DNA of 19,024 nt from Emcibacteraceae bacterium. Its GTDB lineage: Bacteria > Pseudomonadota > Alphaproteobacteria > Sphingomonadales > Emcibacteraceae. A program made the position numbers and the translations under genes. The DNA lies in contig JAESUD010000347.1 of the NCBI GenBank assembly GCA_016763335.1, positions 1 to 19,024 of the forward strand, given 5' to 3'. The notes under the pieces are model-generated. The model was not told the origin of the DNA, searched no databases, and worked only from the letters and a program-made list of their open reading frames with translations. Positions 7,221 to 15,725 of the stretch are shown here, piece by piece (the stretch's first letter is position 1; the number at the start of each line of letters is the position of its first letter).

Positions 7221-7640
7221 CTATTTTTTTAATGCTTTTGACAATGTATCATGCACCTTAACCAAACCATCACGAATTGATCTCAATGATGTGCCATCCG
7301 GCAAGTCTTCGTTGGATGCTGCCGGAAGCGGACTAATTTCTTCAACGCTTTGTATGACATAAGTTTGTTGAACAACGGCCTTTACGCCATGTTCACGAAG
7401 TAATTTTTGCGCGCCTTTGATGGTGTATCCATCATCATGAAGAAGTCTTCTGATAGCATCGATAATTTCTACGTCTTCCGGTCGATAATACCGCCGACCG
7501 CCACCCCGTTTCATTGGCTTTATCTGGCTGAATTTGCTTTCCCAAAAACGAAGCACATGTTGAGGAATACCAATGCCGTCAGAAACTTCGCTGATGGTTC
7601 GGAATGCATTCGGTGATTTCGCATGTTTTGAGGCTGACAT
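7221..7640 (-). CDS. MerR family transcriptional regulator
   Basis: A 139-residue DNA-binding protein with an N-terminal MerR winged helix: [25 protein letters not shown], then the wing [22 protein letters not shown] and the helix pair [14 protein letters not shown]. The LRFWE variant of the usual LRYYE is characteristic of the short MerR protein coded beside ihfA in alphaproteobacteria. The C-terminal tail is short and lacks the cysteines of metal-responsive MerR proteins, so its effector is unknown. The ATG at 7640 is preferred to a TTG at 7664, which has no ribosome site and lies just after an in-frame stop. It follows ihfA on the same strand with a gap of about 77 bases. Confidence 0.88.
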   Translation of the reverse strand: MSASKHAKSPNAFRTISEVSDGIGIPQHVLRFWESKFSQIKPMKRGGGRRYYRPEDVEIIDAIRRLLHDDGYTIKGAQKLLREHGVKAVVQQTYVIQSVEEISPLPAASNEDLPDGTSLRSIRDGLVKVHDTLSKALKK

Positions 7641-7717
7641 TAAGCTCAATTTCTCTCTGTGCAACTACATCATTGTTCTTCGAACAACATAAACTCAAGC
7701 TGCATAATTATATAATC

Positions 7718-8011
7718 TTATGAATTACTAACGCGATCTTTGAGAACCTGAGAAGGCCTAAACACAAGAACTCTTCTTGGTTCAATCGGAACTTCTTCGC
7801 CTGTTTTCGGATTGCGGCCGATACGGCCCCCTTTATCACGAACAATAAAACTGCCGAAAGATGAGATTTTCACATTGTCACCTTTGGTTAAGTTAGAAGC
7901 AATTTCATCAAGAACAGTTTCGACGAGATCCGCAGACTCGTTTCTTGATAGTCCCACTTCCTGATAAACTGCTTCGATCAAATCAGCTCTTGTAACTGTT
8001 TTTCCGCTCAT
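7718..8011 (-). CDS. ihfA: Integration host factor subunit alpha
   Basis: A 97-residue HU/IHF-fold DNA-bending protein. [20 protein letters not shown] forms the dimerisation helices, [20 protein letters not shown] leads into the DNA-inserting arm, and [20 protein letters not shown] carries the arm proline in the usual IHF-alpha context. It pairs with IHF-beta to bend DNA sharply at specific sites in replication, recombination and promoter control. The length is the family standard. It lies between fabH and merR as in many alphaproteobacteria. Upstream, 141 bases separate it from fabH and contain a TATAAT, so it probably has its own promoter. The AGGAAAC just before the ATG partly matches a ribosome site. 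Confidence 0.96.
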   Translation of the reverse strand: MSGKTVTRADLIEAVYQEVGLSRNESADLVETVLDEIASNLTKGDNVKISSFGSFIVRDKGGRIGRNPKTGEEVPIEPRRVLVFRPSQVLKDRVSNS

Positions 8012-8052
8012 GTTTCCTACCTCTTATGTTTTCCTTAGCCTACTGTAGCTAG

Positions 8053-8058
8053 ATTATA
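8053..8058 (-). promoter_or_regulatory. Candidate -10 hexamer for ihfA
   Basis: A perfect TATAAT on the - strand lies about 41 bases before the ihfA ATG in the 141-base gap after fabH. No good TTGACA is found 16-18 bases upstream, so this is a partial promoter call. The gap also has a T-rich stretch behind the fabH stop. Confidence 0.4.
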
Positions 8059-8152
8059 CGGTCAATATCAAAGGGATGCGTAATGTTCCTAATAGTCTAG
8101 TTTATGTGTTAAAAAGAGAAAAAAGATATAAATATCACACAATTTTTAAGAT

Positions 8153-9130
8153 TTACCATCTTAAAAGGCAGGCACCCCACGTGAATCCACCTCCCATGGC
8201 TTCGAGAATTACTATCTGACCACGGGTGATTCGGCCATCTCTAACAGCTTCATCAAGTGCAAGTGGAATTGACGCCGCCGAAGTATTTGCATGTTTATGC
8301 ACCGTGATCACTATTTTATTCGGATCAATTTTTAGTTTACGTGCCGTACCATCCAATATGCGTTTATTAGCCTGATGTGGAACAATCCAATCAATATCAT
8401 CAGATACCATCTTGCTGTCCTCAAGCACTTCACCGACCACAGAAGCCAGATTAACAACAGCATGACGGAACACTTCCCGCCCTTTCATCCGGAGGTGGCC
8501 AATGGTCCCCGTTGAAGAAACCCCACCATCAACATATAAAAGATCGTTATAGCGACCATCTGAATGAATTCGCGAAGCGAGAATTCCTTGATCGTCATTA
8601 TTACCATCACCAGTTTGCGCGGATAATACCACCGCCCCTGCACCATCGCCAAAAAGAACGCAGGTGGTGCGGTCTTCCCAATCAAGAATACGGGAGAAAG
8701 TTTCCGCGCCAATGACAAGTACATTTTTTGCCTGACCAGCTTTAATGAAATTATCAGCCGTCGTAAGAGCATAAATAAAACCAGAACATACTGCCTGAAT
8801 ATCAAACGCGGCACCTTTAATTATACCAAGCTTACGTTGCACAGTAGTAGCCGTTGAAGGAAAAGTTTGATCCGCCGTTGACGTTGCAACAATAATCAAA
8901 TCAATATCGTCCGCTTCAAGGCTGGCACTTTCAAGAGCATTCTTGGCTGCATTCACCGCAAGATCAGATGTAAGTTCGCCCTCAGCCGCAATATGGCGTT
9001 GACGAATACCCGTTCTTTCAATAATCCATTCGTCGGTAGTATCGACTTTCTCTTCAAGATCGCTGTTAGTGATAATGTTCTGAGGAAGATATGATCCGGT
9101 GCCGGAAATGACCGAACGTATGACGCTCAT
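8153..9130 (-). CDS. fabH: 3-oxoacyl-ACP synthase III
   Basis: A 325-residue beta-ketoacyl-ACP synthase III that condenses acetyl-CoA with malonyl-ACP to start type II fatty acid synthesis. The catalytic triad is visible: Cys115 in [12 protein letters not shown], His252 in [10 protein letters not shown] and Asn282 in [27 protein letters not shown] (31-47) is the usual N-terminal signature and the C-terminal [13 protein letters not shown] is intact. The start ATG overlaps the plsX stop as TAATG, so translation is coupled to plsX. The plsX-fabH pair links phospholipid acyl supply with fatty acid initiation. Confidence 0.97.
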   Translation of the reverse strand: MSVIRSVISGTGSYLPQNIITNSDLEEKVDTTDEWIIERTGIRQRHIAAEGELTSDLAVNAAKNALESASLEADDIDLIIVATSTADQTFPSTATTVQRKLGIIKGAAFDIQAVCSGFIYALTTADNFIKAGQAKNVLVIGAETFSRILDWEDRTTCVLFGDGAGAVVLSAQTGDGNNDDQGILASRIHSDGRYNDLLYVDGGVSSTGTIGHLRMKGREVFRHAVVNLASVVGEVLEDSKMVSDDIDWIVPHQANKRILDGTARKLKIDPNKIVITVHKHANTSAASIPLALDEAVRDGRITRGQIVILEAMGGGFTWGACLLRW

Positions 9131-10221
9131 TATTTTTGTTCCTTAATATTCATTTCAATGACCTTAGCCTCATTGTCTGCTTCTTCCACTTCGGGATCAA
9201 TCACCGTGCTATTGAAATTGGTAAGATCCCGTGTAATTTTCCCGGCTAAATCATTTTCAGCCATATCATAGGCAACACCGATCGCACTGGCAAACCCACT
9301 AGCGGACGCACCACCGTGACTTTTTATCACTAAACCATTTAATCCCATAAATACGGCACCATTATGGTTATTAGGATCGAGATGGTTTTTTAATGCCAGT
9401 AAAGATGAACTGGCAAATAATGCACCGAGTTTAGACACTAAAGACTCGTTTAGAGATCTTTTTAACAGGTTGGCAATCATTTTCGCCGTGCCTTCAGCCG
9501 TTTTCAAGGCAATATTGCCCGTAAAGCCATCAGTAACAACGACATCAACTTCACCACTGCCTAGACCGTGCCCCTCAGTAAAGCCTTTATAGTCCATCGG
9601 GATATTGGCCTCGCGTAGCATACGGTCAGCTTCTTGAATGGCATTGCTGCCTTTTAAACCTTCAACGCCGACATTAAGAATAGCAACAGTGGGCTTTGAA
9701 ACACCAAGAACTGTTCTGGCAAAAGCCGCTCCCATGATGGCAAACTGAACAAGATTATTTTCATCACATTCCACATTTGCCCCAAGGTCAAGCATAATGC
9801 TTTCCCCTCTACTCGTTGGAATAATACTGGCAAGTGCAGGACGGTCTATGCCCGGCATTGTACGGAGAATAAATTTAGCTAAAGCCATTTGTGCACCGGT
9901 ATTGCCAGCAAGCACAGCCGCATTGGCTTTACCGTCTTTTACGGCTTGGATAGATTTTCCCATACTGGAATCACGCCCACGCCTAAGAGCTTGACTGGGT
10001 TTCTCATCGGCGGAAATTACCTTATCCGTATGAAAAACTTCACAGCAACTCTTTAAGTTTGGAAAACGTGTTAAAAGGGGCACAATTTTCGTTTCGTCAC
10101 CATAAATCACAAAACGTAAATTCGGCATTCTTTCACGCGCGATACTTGCCCCTTCAATAACAATATCAGGAGCGTGATCACCGCCCATTGCGTCTAATGA
10201 AATTATAAGTTCACTCGTCAA
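9130..10221 (-). CDS. plsX: Phosphate acyltransferase PlsX
   Basis: A 363-residue peripheral membrane enzyme that turns acyl-ACP into acyl-phosphate for PlsY in phosphatidic acid synthesis. The N-terminal [18 protein letters not shown] is diagnostic, as are [45 protein letters not shown] and the C-terminal [15 protein letters not shown]. The C-terminal tail (about 345-363) is charged and variable. It stands 3' of the DUF177 gene with a 112-base gap and is fused to fabH by a one-base overlap. The ribosomal protein L32 gene often found before plsX is absent here. Confidence 0.97.
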   Translation of the reverse strand: MTSELIISLDAMGGDHAPDIVIEGASIARERMPNLRFVIYGDETKIVPLLTRFPNLKSCCEVFHTDKVISADEKPSQALRRGRDSSMGKSIQAVKDGKANAAVLAGNTGAQMALAKFILRTMPGIDRPALASIIPTSRGESIMLDLGANVECDENNLVQFAIMGAAFARTVLGVSKPTVAILNVGVEGLKGSNAIQEADRMLREANIPMDYKGFTEGHGLGSGEVDVVVTDGFTGNIALKTAEGTAKMIANLLKRSLNESLVSKLGALFASSSLLALKNHLDPNNHNGAVFMGLNGLVIKSHGGASASGFASAIGVAYDMAENDLAGKITRDLTNFNSTVIDPEVEEADNEAKVIEMNIKEQK

Positions 10222-10333
10222 GACATACCCTTATTCAATATCTTTATTAATTATATGCTTAAATATTATACCAGAACCCTTAATAAGAAGTTCATAATGG
10301 CAAATGTTTAAAATATAGCAATATCCTACATCT

Positions 10334-10909
10334 TCAAGTCTTATGTTTGAGGTCTTTCAAAACACTAAACGGGTTTCTCTTTTCCGCGCCTAACGTTACA
10401 TCTTCCTCATTGATTATTTTATGACCAAGCTCGTTACCAATTACCTTGTCATGACGCGGGTAAGGCTTCATTGATAAGGAAAGATATTCCGCAACATACT
10501 CACCAATATCCACCATTTTATCTGTGATAATTTCAATATCCTGCTCTTGCGCATCAAAATCTATTTCATTTGTTGCCTTATTTTCTTCTCCATCGCCTTC
10601 AATAATTTGAAAAACAATCGAAAACTCATCAATGATTGATTCGTTTATATCTTCTAGCGTCACAACGCAGTTTTGAACGATTGATGCGTCCATCTCAACA
10701 CTAAGCCGATAATCACCAACATCCTTTTGCGCTAATTTTTTTAGACTACATTTCGCTTTCAAATGAACAACTTTGGGAATGGAAAACCTTTTCGCCAGTT
10801 TTTCACATTCCTCATCTGCTGCATCAAGTGGTATTATAGTGCCCGATTTTTTAATTAACTCGAGATTAAAAACTCTGCTAAATTCATTTTCAATATCGCT
10901 TTTAGACAT
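10334..10909 (-). CDS. yceD: DUF177/YceD family protein
   Basis: A 191-residue DUF177 (YceD) protein. The family pattern is visible in the centre: LKKLAQKDVGDYRLSVEMDA, then QNCVVTLEDINESIIDEFSI and, towards the end, VDIGEYVAEYLSLSMKPYPR. Members are tied to 23S rRNA accumulation and ribosome assembly, and in plants are needed for chloroplast rRNA; the exact reaction is unknown. The ATG lies inside the end of the cytochrome bc1 chaperone gene (8-base overlap). It has the usual alphaproteobacterial position between that chaperone and plsX. Confidence 0.88.
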   Translation of the reverse strand: MSKSDIENEFSRVFNLELIKKSGTIIPLDAADEECEKLAKRFSIPKVVHLKAKCSLKKLAQKDVGDYRLSVEMDASIVQNCVVTLEDINESIIDEFSIVFQIIEGDGEENKATNEIDFDAQEQDIEIITDKMVDIGEYVAEYLSLSMKPYPRHDKVIGNELGHKIINEEDVTLGAEKRNPFSVLKDLKHKT

Positions 10910-11474
10910 TCGTTAAACCTTCTGGTTCTGTAAAATTGATGACGCCTGACATAATGTCATCTATTGATTGCCCAGTAACATTTTTATGTTCGTTAAAAAC
11001 ATATATGGACATATAATTTAAAATATCGGGACTAACATCTTTTTCACGGTATAAATTTCTATGAAGTGTTTTAGACATTTTATCAGTGTCCCCCAAACGA
11101 AATAAATCCTGATAAACCATCATTCTACCGAAAAATGCTTCCGCCATTACTTTTATTTTTTTACCAACACCTAAATCGCCAACCCCAATTTCACGTAAAG
11201 TAAGATCAAGGTTATCAAACATTATTTCTTGTAATATTCGCTTGAGATCAGCCACATTTTCCTCCTTACCATGGAGGTCAAGTTTATCCAGTATCAACGA
11301 CATATGAAGTGCCAGAACATCAAACCTGCCATCAAGATTATCCTCAACGGCAAGGTCTGAATAAAAAATTGTGAGCCGTGACTGTGCAATAATCGACGAA
11401 TATAGTTTATGACCTATATCATTCAGTCTTTTTTTCTTAAACAGGAAACCAAACATTTCATTTCTTACTTTCAT
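10902..11474 (-). CDS. Ubiquinol-cytochrome c chaperone family protein (CBP3-like)
   Basis: A 190-residue protein of the ubiquinol-cytochrome c chaperone family, the bacterial relatives of mitochondrial CBP3/UQCC1, which help assemble cytochrome b into the bc1 complex. Supporting stretches are FDVLALHMSLILDKL (about 55-70), LTLREIGVGDLGVGKKIK (about 95-112) and MAEAFFGRMMVYQDLF (about 114-130). Starts at 11480 (GTG), 11474 (ATG) and 11456 (ATG, MFGFLFKKKR) are all possible and none has a strong ribosome site; 11474 is a compromise. It is divergent from bamE across about 210 bases and overlaps the DUF177 gene at its end. It implies that the organism respires through a bc1 complex. Confidence 0.87.
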   Translation of the reverse strand: MKVRNEMFGFLFKKKRLNDIGHKLYSSIIAQSRLTIFYSDLAVEDNLDGRFDVLALHMSLILDKLDLHGKEENVADLKRILQEIMFDNLDLTLREIGVGDLGVGKKIKVMAEAFFGRMMVYQDLFRLGDTDKMSKTLHRNLYREKDVSPDILNYMSIYVFNEHKNVTGQSIDDIMSGVINFTEPEGLTNV

Positions 11475-11686
11475 AGTCACAATATTTATTCTTTAAAAAG
11501 CGACCCGTTAGTTATCATACAAAAATCATTTACTAAAACATTGACTAGCCACTGCGCAAATGCCATTTTGTTGCCAAATTTAGACCTCATAATAGAGTGC
11601 GTCGTCATACTTAAGGGTGTGGATTAACATGCAGTGACAGAAACTGCAATTAAATCTAGAGTAGAATGGCTATTTATATATAGCGA

Positions 11687-12157
11687 ATGGTAGATATGAA
11701 AAAAATTATAAATAATATTATTTTAGCGACAACAATTATAATAACAATTTCTAGCTGTTCCACTATCAAAGATTACCGGGGTTATGTTCCAGATCAAAAA
11801 CTGATAGATGCTATTAGAGCAGACGTTGATACCAAGGAAACAGTTATGTCTGTGCTTGGTAACCCGACCATGAAGGCAACCTTTGACGATTCGAACTGGT
11901 ACTATTATAATAAAAGAACCGAACGTTGGGCATTTCTCAAAGAAAAAGTCATAGAAATGAATATACTTGCAATCTCATTCGATGATGAAAATTACGTTTC
12001 AGAAATCAAGCATTATACGGTTGCGGATAATAAAGTAATTGACGTTGTATCCAAAAAAACAGTTACCCACGGAAAAGATATAAATTTTCTTGCTGAACTC
12101 TTTGGTAACGTGGGCCGCTTCGGTTCAGCTACAAACGGCCCAACAGCAGGAAATTAA
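11687..12157 (+). CDS. bamE: Outer membrane protein assembly lipoprotein BamE (SmpA/OmlA)
   Basis: A 156-residue lipoprotein of the SmpA/OmlA family, a small partner of the BAM complex that folds beta-barrel proteins into the outer membrane. A hydrophobic segment leads to a lipobox ISSC with the acylated cysteine at residue 24 (MVDMKK start). The BamE signature follows: VDTKETVMSVLGNPTMKATF, then SNWYYYNKRTERWAFLKEKV. A second in-frame ATG three codons in (11696) is equally plausible as start. The gene is divergent from the bc1 chaperone, as in many alphaproteobacteria. Its TAA stop overlaps the stop of the convergent FliL-like gene within TTAA. Confidence 0.92.
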   Translation: MVDMKKIINNIILATTIIITISSCSTIKDYRGYVPDQKLIDAIRADVDTKETVMSVLGNPTMKATFDDSNWYYYNKRTERWAFLKEKVIEMNILAISFDDENYVSEIKHYTVADNKVIDVVSKKTVTHGKDINFLAELFGNVGRFGSATNGPTAGN

Positions 12158-12170
12158 AAGCTTCTGCTGT
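12143..12170. terminator. Stem-loop spanning the convergent bamE and fliL-like stops
   Basis: ACAGCAGGAA (12143-12152) pairs with TTCTGCTGT (12162-12170), nine pairs with one bulged G, and the loop holds the shared TTAA of both stop codons. A second stem lies just upstream, GGGCCG (12112-12117) with CGGCCC (12136-12141). Neither is followed by a T tract on either strand, so termination is uncertain. Confidence 0.3.
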
Positions 12171-12666
12171 CCCCTATTACGACGCGCGTAATCACCTCTT
12201 TATGTAATTCTTCATTGGCGAATTCTTTTATTTTTTCAGAAAGACTAATGAAATCAACAATGCGTGGATTATCTTCACGACCAACGGAATTCACACTATA
12301 ATGACGAAGCAATTTATCTTTAATGATAAATATGTTTTTTGCTACGAGAGCTTTATTATCCTCACCAATAACTTCCATTGAAATGTCCATTACCGTGTAA
12401 TTTAAAACTCTGCCTTTATAAAATAAAGGCAGTTGAAGTCTATCCATATTGGCATATTGATAATCAGGAAGTTCCGGTGCATGTTCTTCAACCACTTCCT
12501 CAACAGGTTCAGCGTGTTCTTCACCGGATTGCATCATAAAAAATCCGGCAGCACCGCCACCACCAAATATTAGTCCTGCAAGAAGCCCAATTATCAGCAG
12601 TTTTTTACCGCCACCTTCTGGTTTTTCTTCTTCTGTTGCTTCTTCCGGTTTTTCTTCGTCGGCCAT
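12154..12666 (-). CDS. FliL-like single-span membrane protein
   Basis: A 170-residue protein with an acidic cytoplasmic N-terminus (MADEEKPEEATEEEKPEGGG), one Gly-rich membrane span (about 23-45), an acidic linker with EEHAPELPDY, and a C-terminal FliL-type domain: LPLFYKGRVLNYTVMDISME, then KDKLLRHYSVNSVG and HKEVITRVVIGDS. FliL proteins surround the flagellar stator and stomatin-like partners. No flagellar gene is near; it follows thiL by 16 bases in the riboflavin/thiamine array, so it could be a flagellar FliL in an unusual place or a FliL-fold protein with another role. Its stop overlaps the bamE stop. Confidence 0.72.
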   Translation of the reverse strand: MADEEKPEEATEEEKPEGGGKKLLIIGLLAGLIFGGGGAAGFFMMQSGEEHAEPVEEVVEEHAPELPDYQYANMDRLQLPLFYKGRVLNYTVMDISMEVIGEDNKALVAKNIFIIKDKLLRHYSVNSVGREDNPRIVDFISLSEKIKEFANEELHKEVITRVVIGDSRSF

Positions 12667-12682
12667 TTCATCACCTTAAACT

Positions 12683-13657
12683 TTAAAAATGACGAAATCC
12701 TTTTTTTGTCTGAGTAATTTCAGAGCCATCGTCATCTAATAATTTTATCTGTAATGCTTTCGTAATCTCACCAATTTTCGTCAGCTTTATACCAAGTTCG
12801 TCTGAAAGGTTTTTAATCACAGCATTCTTATTCTTTGGTGCAGTGAATAATAATTCATAGTCATCACCACCACTCCAAGCAAGGCGACTATAAGCTTTAT
12901 TGGTTGCTAAAAGATTACCGAATACTTGAGAAGATGGAATTTTTTCCAGATTAAGAATAGCCCCGACACCGGAGTTTTCGCATATATGTGAAATGTCCCC
13001 CATAAGTCCATCAGAAACATCCATCATTGATGTTATAATTTCCGTTAATGCCCGCCCAAGTTTTAGACGCGGCTCCGGAAGGTAGTAGCGATTTATCAAT
13101 TCATCATAAAGGGTCCGGTCAAGGTCATCCTGAAGCACGACTAGGCCACCAGCCGCATCCCCTAAAGTACCCGATACATATATATCATCCCCGACTTTTG
13201 CGCCGGACCTTGATATATTCACCCCTTTATCCGTTTGGCCGATTGCCGTAACGGAAATTGTGACAGGGCCGCTTGTTGATACCGTATCGCCGCCCCATAA
13301 TTTCCAGTTATATCTTTCCTGATCCTGTTTTAATCCTGCGGAAAATGCCGCAAGCCATTTTTCAATATCAAAATTTTTCTTTGGCAAAGAAAGACTTAGT
13401 AAATAACCAAGCGGTTGCGCCCCCATTGAGGCAAGATCAGATAAATTTACTCGCAATGATTTTTGCGCCACCAAAAACGGATCATCATTTTCAAAAAAAT
13501 GTACGCCCGCAACCAATGTATCCTTGGTAAATATCAGTTCTTTATTTTGTTCGGGTGAATAAATTGCGGCATCATTTGATAACGAAAAAGCTGGTGCCCC
13601 CTTACCGCTCAAGGGGGTAAAATATTTCTTTATCAGATCAAATTCAGATTTTGACAG
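12683..13657 (-). CDS. thiL: Thiamine-monophosphate kinase, probable CTG start
   Basis: A 324-residue ATP-dependent kinase making thiamine diphosphate from thiamine monophosphate. Motifs include SNDAAIY, TKDTLVAGVHFF, VNLSDLASMGAQPLGYLLSL, WGGDTVSTSGP, SRSGAKVGDDIYVSGTLGDA, MMDVSDGLMGDISHI and WSGGDDYELLFTAP. The first ATG/GTG/TTG-type start is TTG at 13612, but that would drop the conserved N-terminal helix. The frame reads on upstream as SKSEFDLIKKYFTPLSGKG, matching the EFSLIARYF region of known ThiL, back to a CTG at 13657, two codons after the in-frame TAG that ends nusB. GAGAG lies eight bases before that CTG. I therefore call CTG initiation; the alternatives are readthrough from nusB or a base error in the start codon. 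Confidence 0.93.
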   Translation of the reverse strand: MSKSEFDLIKKYFTPLSGKGAPAFSLSNDAAIYSPEQNKELIFTKDTLVAGVHFFENDDPFLVAQKSLRVNLSDLASMGAQPLGYLLSLSLPKKNFDIEKWLAAFSAGLKQDQERYNWKLWGGDTVSTSGPVTISVTAIGQTDKGVNISRSGAKVGDDIYVSGTLGDAAGGLVVLQDDLDRTLYDELINRYYLPEPRLKLGRALTEIITSMMDVSDGLMGDISHICENSGVGAILNLEKIPSSQVFGNLLATNKAYSRLAWSGGDDYELLFTAPKNKNAVIKNLSDELGIKLTKIGEITKALQIKLLDDDGSEITQTKKGFRHF

Positions 13658-13660
13658 TTT

Positions 13661-14119
13661 CTATTCTCTCGTCTGTTTAGCAATTTTATCAAGTACGCCA
13701 TTTACAAATCCCGGTGTGCTGTCTTCAAAAAATGCTTTTGTTACATCGACATACTCATTGATGATAACGCTGGTCGGAATATCTGGTCTGGCGATAATTT
13801 CATATGAACCGGCCCGAAGAATGGCCCGAGCCACCGATTCAATGCGGTCCAGTTTCCATTTTTTACTTAAATTAGTTTTTATTTTTTCATCGATTTCATC
13901 GACACGCTTATCAACACCGATGACAAGGTCGGTAAAAAAAACGGCATCGGCTTTCGAATATTTTTCATCATCAACAATTTCACCCAAACGGTGTTCAACA
14001 AATTCCCGGGTAACAACAATACTCGGCGAACCACTCGCCTCAATTTGGTATAGTGCCTGAACCGCGGCAAGACGCGCTGAGCTTCTTGCTCCACCTTTAA
14101 CGGTTTTTTCATTTGTCAT
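13661..14119 (-). CDS. nusB: Transcription antitermination protein NusB
   Basis: A 152-residue all-helical RNA-binding protein that, with NusE (S10), binds boxA in rRNA leaders to prevent premature termination. SSARLAAVQALYQIEASG (about 13-30) is the boxA-binding N-terminal helix, and RAGSYEII, IPTSVIINEYVDVTKAFFED and PGFVNGVLDKIAK are the conserved C-terminal half. Its ATG overlaps the ribH stop as TAATG. Its TAG stop lies in the same frame as thiL. The ribH-nusB-thiL order is classical. Confidence 0.97.
   Translation of the reverse strand: MTNEKTVKGGARSSARLAAVQALYQIEASGSPSIVVTREFVEHRLGEIVDDEKYSKADAVFFTDLVIGVDKRVDEIDEKIKTNLSKKWKLDRIESVARAILRAGSYEIIARPDIPTSVIINEYVDVTKAFFEDSTPGFVNGVLDKIAKQTRE
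13666..13670 (-). promoter_or_regulatory. Ribosome binding site supporting the thiL CTG start
   Basis: GAGAG on the - strand sits eight bases before the CTG at 13657, within the last codons of nusB. No ATG, GTG or TTG exists in frame between the nusB TAG and the conserved ThiL N-terminus, so this site decides the start. Confidence 0.5.
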
Positions 14120-14550
14120 TAGTTATTAATTCCATATTGTTTCTTAAGCTCAACCATCCGAAGTGCTGCTTCTGTAACGGCAGCACCTTTGTTATATTTA
14201 TCTACCGCACATCTCGCCCAGGCCTGATCACGGTTTTCAACTGTTAGAATACCATATCCAATGGCTAGTCTGTCATTTACCGCTAAATCCTGTAATGCGC
14301 GCGCGCTTTCCTCACAAACATAATCATAATGGCTTGTTTCACCGCGGATCACACAGCCAAGGGCGACATAACCATCGTAACCGTCATTGCCATCAGCGGC
14401 AAACCTGATCGCTGCCGGAATTTCAAAGGCACCCGGAACAGAAATACGGTTATACTGCGCGCCTGCTGCTTCGAGCACCTGAATGGAACCTTTTACCAGC
14501 TCGTCGGCAATATCATCATAAAATCGTGCTTCAACAATAAGAATTTTCAT
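14119..14550 (-). CDS. ribH: 6,7-dimethyl-8-ribityllumazine synthase
   Basis: A 143-residue lumazine synthase that joins 5-amino-6-ribitylaminouracil with 3,4-dihydroxy-2-butanone 4-phosphate in riboflavin synthesis. VPGAFEIPAA, YVALGCVIRGETSHYDYVC with the catalytic His, and GILTVENRDQAWARC are diagnostic. The start MKILIVEARFYDD at 14550 is chosen because the longer frame to 14613 runs into the upstream ribBA gene; AAGGGA lies eight bases before this ATG. It begins four bases after the ribBA stop and overlaps nusB by one base. Confidence 0.96.
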   Translation of the reverse strand: MKILIVEARFYDDIADELVKGSIQVLEAAGAQYNRISVPGAFEIPAAIRFAADGNDGYDGYVALGCVIRGETSHYDYVCEESARALQDLAVNDRLAIGYGILTVENRDQAWARCAVDKYNKGAAVTEAALRMVELKKQYGINN

Positions 14551-14554
14551 AATA

Positions 14555-15691
14555 TTATCCCTTTTTGTCGACAATTTTAAGCTCAAGATTTTCATCGAAC
14601 CTCTGATGTCCAATAATATTCAAGCCATACCCTTCAATACCGATAACATTCTGTTCACTGTCAGATAACAGAACAAAATCTTTAACACCGAGGTCGAGAA
14701 GAATTTGTGCACCAATGCCGTAATTTCTAATATTAGGTGATTTTTTGACTTTCTTCTGGTCTTTTTTGGCGATCTGATCGGAAATATATGTTTTTCTATT
14801 CTCACGAAGGAAAACCAAAATACCACATTCCTCTTTGCCAAGCTCTTCCATTGCGCGATTACACTGGCTTATTCTTGGGCCTTTCTGGCCGAGTAAATCT
14901 TCAAAAATATTAAAGGAATGCATCCTCACCAATACTTTCTTCGCGGTTTTAGGATCACCTTTAACCAAGGCAAAATGTTGAATTTCATCATCCTTGGCAA
15001 GGTAAGCCCGCATATTAAATTTACCGCCAAATTCGCTGTCTACTTCGGTTGTCTCAATACATTCAACCAAATTATCATTGCGGCGACGGTAAGCAATAAG
15101 ATCAGCAATCGTTGCAACTTTCAAATTATGCTTTTTGGCAAAATCAACTAAGTCAGGCAAACGGGCCATTGTTCCGTCGTCATTCATAATCTCACAAATC
15201 ACACCGGACGGAATAAGTCCCGCCAGCCGTGCAACATCAACCGCCGCTTCTGTATGTCCCGCACGCACCAATACCCCACCCCGTTTTGCAACAATTGGAA
15301 ATACATGTCCCGGTGTGACGATATCATCTTTGTCCTTTGTCGGGTCAATGGCAACGGCAATCGTATGGGCGCGGTCAGCAGCAGAAATACCAGTGGTAAC
15401 CCCTTCTGCGGCTTCAATTGAAATGGTAAATGCTGTTTGATGACGGGTCGCATTTTTTTGTGACATCATGCTAAGGCCGAGATCTTCTGATCTTCTAGCG
15501 GTTAGCGCCAGACAAATAAGGCCGCGGCCATGGGTCGCCATAAAATTAATCGCATCCGGCGTTGCCATTTGCGACGGGATGATAAGGTCCCCTTCATTTT
15601 CACGGTCTTCATCATCAACAAGAATGAACATACGTCCATTTTTTGCGTCTTCAAGTACATCTTCAATAGGGGATAAAAAATTATGCGGCAT
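14555..15691 (-). CDS. ribB: 3,4-dihydroxy-2-butanone 4-phosphate synthase fused to a degenerate GTP cyclohydrolase II domain
   Basis: A 378-residue RibBA-like protein. The N-terminal half (about 1-200) is an intact DHBP synthase that converts ribulose 5-phosphate to the four-carbon riboflavin precursor: [10 protein letters not shown] (26-35), [29 protein letters not shown] and [13 protein letters not shown]. The C-terminal half (about 210-375) aligns with GTP cyclohydrolase II, but the zinc cysteines of the canonical HSECLTGD and LRCDCG motifs are gone (here [12 protein letters not shown] and GPRISQCNR), and the QEGR-type region reads [11 protein letters not shown] cyclohydrolase activity is therefore very unlikely, and an active RibA should be coded elsewhere. 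Decayed C-terminal halves of this sort are known in alphaproteobacteria. It lies 34 bases after ribE and four bases before ribH. Confidence 0.93.
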   Translation of the reverse strand: MPHNFLSPIEDVLEDAKNGRMFILVDDEDRENEGDLIIPSQMATPDAINFMATHGRGLICLALTARRSEDLGLSMMSQKNATRHQTAFTISIEAAEGVTTGISAADRAHTIAVAIDPTKDKDDIVTPGHVFPIVAKRGGVLVRAGHTEAAVDVARLAGLIPSGVICEIMNDDGTMARLPDLVDFAKKHNLKVATIADLIAYRRRNDNLVECIETTEVDSEFGGKFNMRAYLAKDDEIQHFALVKGDPKTAKKVLVRMHSFNIFEDLLGQKGPRISQCNRAMEELGKEECGILVFLRENRKTYISDQIAKKDQKKVKKSPNIRNYGIGAQILLDLGVKDFVLLSDSEQNVIGIEGYGLNIIGHQRFDENLELKIVDKKG

Positions 15692-15725
15692 TCTGATCTC
15701 TATGTCTTTTTTAAATTATGTATTT

